From NCBI GenBank assembly GCA_012964265.1, contig DTUH01000088.1:1-9097 (forward strand): a DNA stretch of 9,097 nt. Direction: 5' to 3'. The notes under the pieces are model-generated. The model did not search any database. It worked only from the letters and a program-made list of their open reading frames with translations, and was not told where the DNA came from. The stretch is from Candidatus Lambdaproteobacteria bacterium (GTDB taxonomy: Bacteria > SAR324 > NAC60-12). The position numbers were made by a program, and so were the translations under genes. Shown piece by piece: positions 1 to 6,502 of the stretch. Within the stretch, counting starts at the first letter, position 1. The number at the start of each line of letters is the position of its first letter.

Positions 1-472
1 GTTCAACTTCAATACGGGATGCAGGCAGTTCCAAGCATTCATCAAAGCACATCATGATTGTCGAACCCAGGTTTTGCTGAATTTCAATCGAAATTTCGGG
101 GGTTAGTTTGATTTTTGAACCATCCAGATGGCTGCGGATCACTACTCCTTCTTCATCCAGTTTGAGCAGCTTGGCCAGCGAAAAAACCTGGAATCCGCCG
201 CTATCTGTCAAAATAGGCCCGTGCCAATTCATAAACTTGTGCAGACCGCCCATTTTTTTTATCAGCTCGTCACCGGGACGTAAAAACAGGTGATAGGTAT
301 TTCCCAAAATAATTTCAGCGCCGATTTCACATACCTCTTCCGGTGTCATTCCCTTCACTGTACCAAGAGTGCCGACGGGCATAAAAATTGGTGTGTGGAT
401 TTTGCCGTGTTGAGTTTCCAAAACTCCTGCTCGAGCATTCCCGCAGTTTGCTTCTACCTCAAATTGAATCAT
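1..472 (-). CDS. tgt: Queuine/preQ1 tRNA-guanine transglycosylase, N-terminal part (runs off left edge)
   Basis: Tgt exchanges guanine at the wobble position of GUN-anticodon tRNAs (Asp, Asn, His, Tyr) for the queuosine precursor preQ1 in the cytoplasm. Only the first 157 codons are present; the reading frame is open to base 1. Family blocks seen in order are GNARAG (residues 11-16), FMPVGTLGTVKGMTP (30-44), LGNTYHLFLRPG (56-67) and TDSGGFQVFSL (89-99). Asp90 matches the conserved active-site Asp89 of E. coli Tgt. The catalytic nucleophile Asp and the zinc-binding cysteines and histidine lie in the missing C-terminal half. The ATG at 472-470 gives the usual N-terminus (MIQFEVEA, then the GNARAG block). 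It starts 8 nt after the carboxylase stop, so the two genes are probably cotranscribed. No Shine-Dalgarno sequence is obvious; a hairpin lies just upstream (487-506). Confidence 0.96.
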   Translation of the reverse strand, partial: MIQFEVEANCGNARAGVLETQHGKIHTPIFMPVGTLGTVKGMTPEEVCEIGAEIILGNTYHLFLRPGDELIKKMGGLHKFMNWHGPILTDSGGFQVFSLAKLLKLDEEGVVIRSHLDGSKIKLTPEISIEIQQNLGSTIMMCFDECLELPASRIEVE

Positions 473-480
473 GCAGTACG

Positions 481-3258
481 TCAATTTGCAGGAAAAATAT
501 CCTGCATGAATGAAGTTGTTTGCGCCTGCTGCTTTTGAAAAATCTCCTCTGCGCTTTCTGTGGCTGGTGGTACATCCGGATCAATCTGAAAAAGAGTCTG
601 ACCCCGCGAAACTATAATTCCGGAACCGGCATCCACACATTTTTTACGGATTGTTCCAGGAAATTCCGCACGAATCTGGTTGAACATTTTCATCACTTCC
701 AATAAACCCAGAACTTCTCCTTCTTCAATGTGCTGACCTTCTTGGACATATTCATCCGCATCCGGAGTTTCACGGGAATAAAATGTGCCACCTGTCCAGG
801 CTAATATTTCATTCCCATTGGCCGGAGGCTGGGGGGCGAGCTCTGCTATTAATTCCTCTGCCAACTCAGAATTACGAAACTCTTCCGGAATTTCCACATC
901 TAAAGTGTCATTTCCGCGGAATTCAAAATAACCTGCCTTTTCTGCGATAATCTCGGGAAGCCGCAACAATTCCATGGCTACTTGATGTCCTTTGTGAGCA
1001 GCAAGGATGCGCTTCCAGAATTTAGGATTTTCATCCAAATTAAAATCAAGCGGAGGTTTTTTCGAATTCAGTAATTTTGTCAACTCTGACCAAGACATAT
1101 CCGGTTTTCCAAAACTGTTTGCTAAATCACTGTAAAAAGCTGACGCAAGATCCAATATTTTTTGATCGTTTGTCCAAATCTGTTCACTTGGTGAAATTCC
1201 GGAATGCTGCTCCAGACGCAGGAAATGATAAAGATCACTCAATACATGTACAGGATTTTGTATGTCAGAGAGTTTGTTACCATCGTTTTTTGATTTTTGA
1301 AATGCGAGCCAGCCCATCAGCATATGAGTCCTGCTGAATAATTTTTTCAAAGGCCGTAAGAGCAGCGTTATTTTTTGCTCACAAATTGTGAGGCCTTCCC
1401 TGCCATATTTATTCTGGACTTGTGCAAGTTGAATTTTCCAGGCAACTTCAAGATTTACCTGGACGCATATGCGTTTCATTTTTCCTGCAAGTGCCAGATA
1501 CGAAGAAACAAAACTGGTGTTTGGCTTGAGCATGGGGTCATTGCCGAGAAACCAATGCAGCAAGCCGTATTGAAAATCCACGTTCAAATGCAAATCATGA
1601 CCTCGTATCTCCATACAACGCAAAATTTCTGTAAGCTTTTCAAAACTTTCCTTACGCGAAACTCCATGTGTGATGGAAAGGGCAACGTTGGAATCGTAGG
1701 CTCCTGCCAAATTATAGGGCTGTAAAAGACCTGTGTCCGGATTGCTGATTCCAATGCCTTGATCATCGCGGACCTCGTGTTCGCCAGGTGCAGACCAGGC
1801 GCGGACAATTCCACCGGCATGAGGTTTTAACGCGGGATTTGTGGCATTTAGTCGGGCTTCGATGCCTGAAACAAAACGAGACAAACGTTCCGGTCTCGGC
1901 AACAGTTTTCCAAAACAGTTTGTTAACAGCATGGCAGCTACAAGAGAATCTACCAGAAAAGAGTCTTCCGAATTTTCAGGATTTGTAAATCGGAGCTGAT
2001 ATGCCATTTCCGTGACTCGATGTTCAACCTGAATTCGAGTATTTACTTCCATAAAATAATGAACATCCTGCTCTACTATACATTCAAAAGTCGAAACCGA
2101 ATCAAGATGCAATGCTTTTCCGAACTCCTCAGCCTGCTTGCACATTGAGCCTAATATTTTTGCATCAGTACGCAGTACTTCAGCCTGTGTGGTTTTTCCA
2201 GCAGCTTCATATTCAACGGCTGCGGCGGCCAGCATTTCCTCCGTGAGGGAAAATTCGAGTAATTTTTGTTCATGCATTTGCAGTGAACAATCACGTCCTC
2301 CAAGTTCGATACACCACTCACCGTTGCCCAGAAGCTGAATTTCATTGTGGCGTGTATTCTCAATGTTAAGTTCAATGAGAAAGTTTTTGTTGTCACCAAC
2401 TCCGGTAGCTTTCGATTCTATCAAAACAGACATCACAGCTTCCGAAACTTCATCAATAGAAATTACAACCCTTTGTCCTTTTCCGCCACCGCCGCCGACA
2501 TGTTTTAAACGAATGCGTTTACCAGGATTTTCACGCCACAATTTTTCAACCTGCCTGACAGTTTCCTGCTGTAATTCTGATATTGTAAACAAATCAACCT
2601 GCTTCACATAAGAAGCCTGTAAAATTGCAATTGACTGATCAAGAAGTTCCGCAGATTCCCAGTTTTCAGGAAGATTCAATTTATGTTTATTAATTTGTTT
2701 GCGGAAATATTCATGCGGAGAGTCTCCAGCTTTACTCAATAAAGTAATCGCCGCAATTCGATCTTCTCCAGGCGTAACAGAAACTTTGAGGGAACGCGCA
2801 AGTTCCTTGGCTTCATCTTTTGAACCTGCCTGCTGAATTACCTTTGAATTCGGGCCAACGAAACTGATATCCGCGTTCTCAATTCGTGCGGCAAATTCAG
2901 CATCTTCTGCCATAAAACCATATCCTGCAAATAAATGCGTGTAACCATGTGCATGACAAATATCGATTATCTGCTCGATGCGTTCGACCCACTCATCTTT
3001 TGTCGCACCCATATAATCCTTAACATGATGCACTTGTTCTCTGCGATTGCTGAGAGCACGCAGTTCCGGAGCCAATGTTTGGGGATAAATGATGCTGTCT
3101 TTTTCAGAAAGCAACATGCCGTATTTTGTTCCCAGTTCTTCGAAAACATTCATGGTTTCCAGACGAATCGGGCCCCTGCAGACTATGAGGCACTTGACGT
3201 GATTAAAACTAAAAGTCGATTGCCAGGAACTTTCAGGGTCGAAGGTGATAGCGCTCAT
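481..3258 (-). CDS. Biotin carboxylase fused to AccB-like biotin carrier domain (acyl-CoA carboxylase alpha-type subunit)
   Basis: ATP-dependent carboxylation of a biotin carried on the same chain; a separate carboxyltransferase, not in this window, would pass CO2 to an acyl-CoA. The N-terminal strand KCLIVCRGPIR (22-32) replaces the usual NRGEIA-type motif. Lys147 and Lys252 match E. coli AccC Lys116 and Lys159, and the glycine loop is GGGGGKGQ (255-262). CSLQMHEQK (324-332) keeps the ATP-site Cys, Gln and Lys, but the usual His is Glu330. Glu392, the EVNTRIQVEH block (404-413) and Arg469 are all conserved. Compared with AccC there are about 55 extra residues between 165 and 245. Residues about 575-815 are not recognised. 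A carrier domain at about 818-893 has a biotinyl lysine at 857 (EVMKM) and an AccB-like thumb (TFYSRETPDADEYVQ). No carboxyltransferase domain is visible. The ATG at 3258 is needed to include the first strand of the fold; it has no clear ribosome-binding site. Acetyl-CoA is the likelier substrate, but this is not settled. Confidence 0.9.
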   Translation of the reverse strand: MSAITFDPESSWQSTFSFNHVKCLIVCRGPIRLETMNVFEELGTKYGMLLSEKDSIIYPQTLAPELRALSNRREQVHHVKDYMGATKDEWVERIEQIIDICHAHGYTHLFAGYGFMAEDAEFAARIENADISFVGPNSKVIQQAGSKDEAKELARSLKVSVTPGEDRIAAITLLSKAGDSPHEYFRKQINKHKLNLPENWESAELLDQSIAILQASYVKQVDLFTISELQQETVRQVEKLWRENPGKRIRLKHVGGGGGKGQRVVISIDEVSEAVMSVLIESKATGVGDNKNFLIELNIENTRHNEIQLLGNGEWCIELGGRDCSLQMHEQKLLEFSLTEEMLAAAAVEYEAAGKTTQAEVLRTDAKILGSMCKQAEEFGKALHLDSVSTFECIVEQDVHYFMEVNTRIQVEHRVTEMAYQLRFTNPENSEDSFLVDSLVAAMLLTNCFGKLLPRPERLSRFVSGIEARLNATNPALKPHAGGIVRAWSAPGEHEVRDDQGIGISNPDTGLLQPYNLAGAYDSNVALSITHGVSRKESFEKLTEILRCMEIRGHDLHLNVDFQYGLLHWFLGNDPMLKPNTSFVSSYLALAGKMKRICVQVNLEVAWKIQLAQVQNKYGREGLTICEQKITLLLRPLKKLFSRTHMLMGWLAFQKSKNDGNKLSDIQNPVHVLSDLYHFLRLEQHSGISPSEQIWTNDQKILDLASAFYSDLANSFGKPDMSWSELTKLLNSKKPPLDFNLDENPKFWKRILAAHKGHQVAMELLRLPEIIAEKAGYFEFRGNDTLDVEIPEEFRNSELAEELIAELAPQPPANGNEILAWTGGTFYSRETPDADEYVQEGQHIEEGEVLGLLEVMKMFNQIRAEFPGTIRKKCVDAGSGIIVSRGQTLFQIDPDVPPATESAEEIFQKQQAQTTSFMQDIFPAN
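487..506 (-). other. Hairpin at the end of the carboxylase gene, upstream of tgt
   Basis: A perfect 7-bp inverted repeat (TGCAGGA / TCCTGCA) with a 6-nt A/T loop covers the last carboxylase codons and ends 14 nt before the tgt start codon. It is not followed by a T-run on the minus strand, so it does not look like an intrinsic terminator. It could influence ribosome loading on tgt or transcript processing. Chance is possible because it lies inside coding sequence. Confidence 0.35.
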
Positions 3259-3395
3259 GAATAATAGTAATTTAGATGATGGCTATGAAATAAATAATCA
3301 AAAAATGAAATTTCTTTAACAAGTATTATGAGACGTGATGAAAGTCTTTATAGAAAATGCTTTTATTACATGACGTTAACTTGTAGCCACTAAAA

Positions 3396-3410
3396 AATCT
3401 TTTTCAGATT
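3396..3410 (-). terminator. Weak AT-rich terminator-like hairpin after the apgM-like gene
   Basis: On the minus strand AATCT-GAAAA-AGATT forms a 5-bp stem directly followed by TTTT, about 40 nt after the phosphoglycerate mutase stop and before the carboxylase gene. The position suits a transcript end between the two units, but the stem is short and has little GC, so termination would be inefficient. The rest of the 3259-3450 spacer is AT-rich, with no convincing promoter or small gene that I could see. Confidence 0.3.
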
Positions 3411-3418
3411 AGGAACCA

Positions 3419-3436
3419 GTTTATGCCGTTTATGCT
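3419..3436. repeat. Short tandem repeat, 2 x 9 bp
   Basis: GTTTATGCC is followed at once by GTTTATGCT, two 9-bp units differing at the last base, just beyond the stop codon of the mutase gene. No function can be assigned; two copies of this length may be chance. Confidence 0.4.
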
Positions 3437-3450
3437 GTTTGTGGTGATAA

Positions 3451-4674
3451 TCAGGCAAAAAACTTATCCCACAATTTATACATCCGGAACAATCCCAGCT
3501 TTCCTTTTGGAGTTTGAAATTCATCGAATCCTTTCACTGAATCTGCTGAAATCCCATGTCCATGCAGCAAAACAGGTACCGGATCATCAACGTGTACACC
3601 TTCTTCACTCCAAGTCGCATGGTCGGCAGTGACGGCAATGCGCAATTTCCCGTTCCAATTGTTTAGAAAACGGCCAAGTTCCGCATCAATTTTTTCCAGA
3701 AAATTCTTCTTTTGGACTGCTTCTTTGTTGTGTGCGGCAATGTCACAACCTTTTATGTGCAAAACGGCGACTCCATACTTTGGCAGCATTTTCCCTGCAA
3801 GCATAAATTTATGTTTTAAATCTGTATCAAGATTTGCAGTCATTCCCGGAGTTTTACAAACATCCAACCCTGTAACGCGCGCAATTCCGGAAATAGTATC
3901 ATCCCCGCTGATACAAACTCCGGATAAACCAAATCCCGACGGACGTTTGATTTTTGGAAAAACATGAACCTGTCCGGGCTCTCTGGTCAAAATAGTGTTT
4001 GCGGCTAAAAGTCCATTTTTCTCACGCTCAAGATTTACTGGATGCTGCGCAAGAATTTTTCTTGCTTCCAGTTCAAACAGATTCAATAATTTGGCGGTTC
4101 TGGAACTTTTTTCATCACTGTTGTTAAGTGACATTGGGATTCGTGGTTTAATTCCGGAACTAAAGTGATCTCCCGGATCGCTTCCGGAGAGACAATCTTT
4201 AAGTCCCGCACCACGGATAACAACCGCAACACGATGTTCAGTACCGACTCCAACATCCACGGTGACGTCCTCAATTTTTAAACCACTGAGGCAGGAGACT
4301 AATTCTTTTGTGCCTTCACGTATGCGTCCAGCACGACGGTCCACGATCTTTCCCTGATCATCAAGGGTTGCCCAATTCCCACGAAAGGCGACATCTCCCG
4401 GCCTGATTTTAAAGCCGCACCCATACGCCTCAATAACTCCCCGCGCAATAGAATATTTGAGAGGATCATAACCGAGGATTGCCAAAGTTCCCAAAACTGT
4501 TGTTGCAGCAATTCCGGGTTTGACTGGATTTGCAATCCCGCATTGCCCTTCCAGTGCCAATCTGTCCAGCACAGGCAAATTTGCCGCCTGCAGAGGGGTT
4601 TTGCCGCCCAATTCTTTAATTGGACGATCCCCCATCCCGTCTATAATCAGTTGCAGTCGAGGAATTCTTTGCAC
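3451..4674 (-). CDS. apgM: Archaeal-type (ApgM) cofactor-independent phosphoglycerate mutase-like protein with altered nucleophile loop
   Basis: Member of the alkaline phosphatase superfamily; ApgM enzymes interconvert 3- and 2-phosphoglycerate in the cytoplasm through a phospho-enzyme and two divalent metals. The 407 residues match the usual family length (about 400). Diagnostic stretches are IIDGMGDRPIKELGGKTP (10-27), LAILGYDP (64-71), PGDVAFRGNWAT (92-103), the EHR (146-148) plus SGSDPGDH region, HPVN (211-214), HIKGCDIAAH (306-315), TADHATW (349-355) and HVDDPVPVLL (361-370). Metal-ligand candidates Asp12, Asp311, His315, Asp351, His352 and His361 are present. The nucleophile segment (58-63) is TTVLGT where the family has GSDTAH-like residues, so Thr59 replaces the Ser and the following Asp and His are lost. 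Start is GTG at 4674, the only plausible start before DGMGD. It lies in the same frame as the upstream kinase, 9 nt after its TGA, and has no visible Shine-Dalgarno. True mutase activity is uncertain. Confidence 0.85.
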   Translation of the reverse strand: MQRIPRLQLIIDGMGDRPIKELGGKTPLQAANLPVLDRLALEGQCGIANPVKPGIAATTVLGTLAILGYDPLKYSIARGVIEAYGCGFKIRPGDVAFRGNWATLDDQGKIVDRRAGRIREGTKELVSCLSGLKIEDVTVDVGVGTEHRVAVVIRGAGLKDCLSGSDPGDHFSSGIKPRIPMSLNNSDEKSSRTAKLLNLFELEARKILAQHPVNLEREKNGLLAANTILTREPGQVHVFPKIKRPSGFGLSGVCISGDDTISGIARVTGLDVCKTPGMTANLDTDLKHKFMLAGKMLPKYGVAVLHIKGCDIAAHNKEAVQKKNFLEKIDAELGRFLNNWNGKLRIAVTADHATWSEEGVHVDDPVPVLLHGHGISADSVKGFDEFQTPKGKLGLFRMYKLWDKFFA

Positions 4675-4683
4675 GAAATAAAG

Positions 4684-5850
4684 TCAGTATTTAGATGGAA
4701 GATTTGAATTAACCTGCTCTTGCAGAGTATTAATTATTAATTGCATCAGAGTATTTGTTGTTTCGTCAAAATCTTCATTGTCAACAACATCAATCTCGTT
4801 TTTTTCACTCTCCAAGTTAAAAAAATCATGAATTGTTCTGATATTTTCAAAGCTACGCAAATAGAATTCCTTTTTCCTTAATTCGTTGCCTTTGCCTCTT
4901 TCTAAAAATCGATCTTTGTGGTGCTTCTCGTTCAACAGAGAAAGAGTAATGGGAATGTGATACGCCCGTTTGGTCCCTTCTTTGATGGCATGTTCCATAA
5001 TTGGCAGCAAATGGATTCCCTCAATAATCATGCTGGTCCTTTCCTTGATGGCACGATCTACGACTGCCTTCACTCCAACACTAACCTGCTGAGCCTGCAA
5101 ACAAAAACCACCAATTAAGCGGTCATTTTTTTTCAAAGTCTTAGGCATCCCAATACCGGCTTTACTGGAGGAGTTATACAGGGAAGGGAGCAAATCTCGT
5201 TTAAAAACGAGCCGCATAATTTCCCGAATAGTGTCGGTTCCAGTAATTTTGTTGATACCCAGTCTGCCTGCCAGAAAAGTAGACATAACCGATTTTCCCG
5301 TTCCGGAAGCACCACCGAGATAGATAATCACAGGCCGATCCAACTCATCAATGCGGCTGGCCAATTTATATAAGTCTGCAATATGAGGGTCAAATTTGTT
5401 TTTGATGGTGCTGAAAACTTCTTCAAATAATTTCTTTTTACTGATACGCAGAATGTCCTTTTTCATCAATTTTGCTTCCAAATCAAACGCTATTTGGAAT
5501 GCTGCTTCGGGTTTTAAGCCTGAAGCAGTGATCGATTGTGTTAATAATCCTTTAGAAAATGGCGCGGTTGCGTTTCTTCGAAAAACGCAGATTTGTTTGC
5601 CTGATGGGAAGAGTTCCTTAGCCAGTCCCTTTAGAAGTTCTTTACCGTAGCGGGCAACAATCAGTTCATCAACTGACTTCATTAAAGATTCTGTGCTGAC
5701 TTCAGCTTGTTCCTGAAAAAAAGATTTGGCATCTTTTGAAATTTGGTAGGCTTGATCAAAAGATAATCCGCGTTGAATCAATTTGTGGACCAGCATTCCA
5801 CGCATGAAAGGATGTTTTGATTTGTCCTGGCGGATAACTTCTAACTGCAT
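4684..5850 (-). CDS. 2-phosphoglycerate kinase with two tandem ATP-cone-like modules
   Basis: The family enzyme from Methanothermus phosphorylates 2-phosphoglycerate with ATP to 2,3-bisphosphoglycerate, a step toward cyclic 2,3-diphosphoglycerate. Kinase domain about 172-360: Walker A GGASGTGKS (179-187), TGTDTIREIMR (203-213), IIEGIHLLP (275-283), a lid-like RFLERGKG (314-321), then the FENIRTIHDF region (334-343) and VVDNEDFDET (355-364). Ahead of it are two ATP-cone-like units. Unit 1 (about 4-75) has VIRQDKSKHPFMRGML and RGLSFDQAYQIS. Unit 2 (about 88-150) has VFRRNATAPFSKGLL and SGLKPEAAFQIA. At 388 residues it is longer than archaeal relatives (about 300), consistent with the extra unit. 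The start follows the moaE stop by 1 nt, with a good ribosome-binding site (AAGGGG, 7 nt upstream) inside moaE. The stop is TGA followed by C. Other hydroxyacid substrates cannot be excluded from sequence. Confidence 0.87.
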   Translation of the reverse strand: MQLEVIRQDKSKHPFMRGMLVHKLIQRGLSFDQAYQISKDAKSFFQEQAEVSTESLMKSVDELIVARYGKELLKGLAKELFPSGKQICVFRRNATAPFSKGLLTQSITASGLKPEAAFQIAFDLEAKLMKKDILRISKKKLFEEVFSTIKNKFDPHIADLYKLASRIDELDRPVIIYLGGASGTGKSVMSTFLAGRLGINKITGTDTIREIMRLVFKRDLLPSLYNSSSKAGIGMPKTLKKNDRLIGGFCLQAQQVSVGVKAVVDRAIKERTSMIIEGIHLLPIMEHAIKEGTKRAYHIPITLSLLNEKHHKDRFLERGKGNELRKKEFYLRSFENIRTIHDFFNLESEKNEIDVVDNEDFDETTNTLMQLIINTLQEQVNSNLPSKY

Positions 5851-5851
5851 G

Positions 5852-6325
5852 CTATAACCCCTTTTTCACAATATGGGGAGCTTCAGCCGTTTCTGCAACA
5901 ACGCTGGATGCTTCACAGCCTTTGCTCCAACTGGAAAGCCCATCAACAAAATGTTCTTTTTTCCAAATTGGAACCGCATGTTTGATGGTGTCAATGATGT
6001 AACGACTTGCTTTATAAGCATCACCGCGATGCGAGGTTGAAACAGCAATAGCAATTGAGCAATCTTTCACAGCAAGCTTGCCGAGGCGGTGAATAACTTC
6101 AACTGTGTGAAGTTTCCATTTTTTCTGAGCTTCTTCGACAACCTGTGAAATCTGTTTCAGTGCCATCCTTTCATGGGCTTCATATTCCAAGTACGAAACT
6201 TCACGTTGCTGACTGTGATTACGGATATCTCCATAAAAAATTAAGACTGCTCCAGCTTGAGGATGCTGCGCACGAAGCCGCATTGCTTCAAGATCAATAA
6301 CTTCACGTACTATTGAACAGGGCAT
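5852..6325 (-). CDS. moaE: Molybdopterin synthase catalytic (large) subunit MoaE
   Basis: MoaE, with the thiocarboxylated sulfur carrier MoaD, converts cyclic pyranopterin monophosphate to molybdopterin in molybdenum cofactor synthesis. Family motifs are GAVLIFYGDIRNHSQQREV (25-43), YLEYEAHERMAL (45-56), VIHRLGKL (77-84), STSHRGDAY (96-104) and the IIDTIKHAVPIWKKE block (110-124). Arg35, His99, Lys115 and Lys122/123 correspond to E. coli Arg39, His103, Lys119 and Lys126. At 157 residues it is close to the family length; the last 20 or so residues are an unconserved tail. MoaD, MoaA and MoaC are not in the window. It heads a probable moaE-kinase-mutase transcript. No clear Shine-Dalgarno precedes the ATG. 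Confidence 0.95.
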   Translation of the reverse strand: MPCSIVREVIDLEAMRLRAQHPQAGAVLIFYGDIRNHSQQREVSYLEYEAHERMALKQISQVVEEAQKKWKLHTVEVIHRLGKLAVKDCSIAIAVSTSHRGDAYKASRYIIDTIKHAVPIWKKEHFVDGLSSWSKGCEASSVVAETAEAPHIVKKGL

Positions 6326-6385
6326 ATAATTACACGGTGAGTTTCTGTCCGGATTTTTTCAAAAAAATACTTGACAGCTTTTTAC

Positions 6386-6414
6386 TTTACATTTTTTGTC
6401 TATAAGACTATACA
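6386..6414 (+). promoter_or_regulatory. Possible sigma-70 promoter pointing rightward
   Basis: TTTACA at 6386-6391 and TATACA at 6409-6414 are separated by exactly 17 nt, which would start transcription near 6421. A small dyad GTCT-ATA-AGAC (6398-6408) fills the end of the spacer and could be an operator. The orientation is opposite to both neighbouring genes, so it would drive antisense RNA over the hydrolase 3' end or a tiny ORF at 6446. In an AT-rich gap such matches arise easily. Confidence 0.3.
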
Positions 6415-6445
6415 GCAGTTTTTGTGTGTTGAGGGAAAGATTTTA

Positions 6446-6502
6446 ATGTGCAGGACATTTTTGCTTCGTCTATTAATCGCATCATGCATACATTTTACCT
6501 AA
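6446..6502 (+). CDS. Doubtful 18-codon ORF, hydrophobic, antisense to hydrolase 3' end
   Basis: ATG at 6446 follows GAGGGAAAG (6431-6439) and a possible promoter ending at 6414, so it has both start signals in order. The product MCRTFLLRLLIASCIHFT is short and hydrophobic, with an IASC lipobox-like end. The last 21 nt overlap the hydrolase stop region on the other strand. It may be chance, a micropeptide, or a remnant of a lost lipoprotein gene. No homolog is recognised. Confidence 0.15.
   Translation: MCRTFLLRLLIASCIHFT

Noticed and set aside
2135..2611. Plus-strand open frames over the carboxylase gene
   Set aside because: They mirror the strongly conserved carboxylase reading frame, have no family resemblance and no start signals.
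3259..3450. Promoter for the carboxylase gene in the spacer
   Set aside because: TATAAA- and CATAAT-like boxes exist on the minus strand, but none has a -35 hexamer at proper spacing; the sequence is simply AT-rich.
4684..4686. TGA read as selenocysteine or as a reassigned codon
   Set aside because: TGA also ends the carboxylase, mutase and hydrolase genes at their natural family lengths, and no selenocysteine-type hairpin is evident after it; only low-level readthrough remains worth testing.
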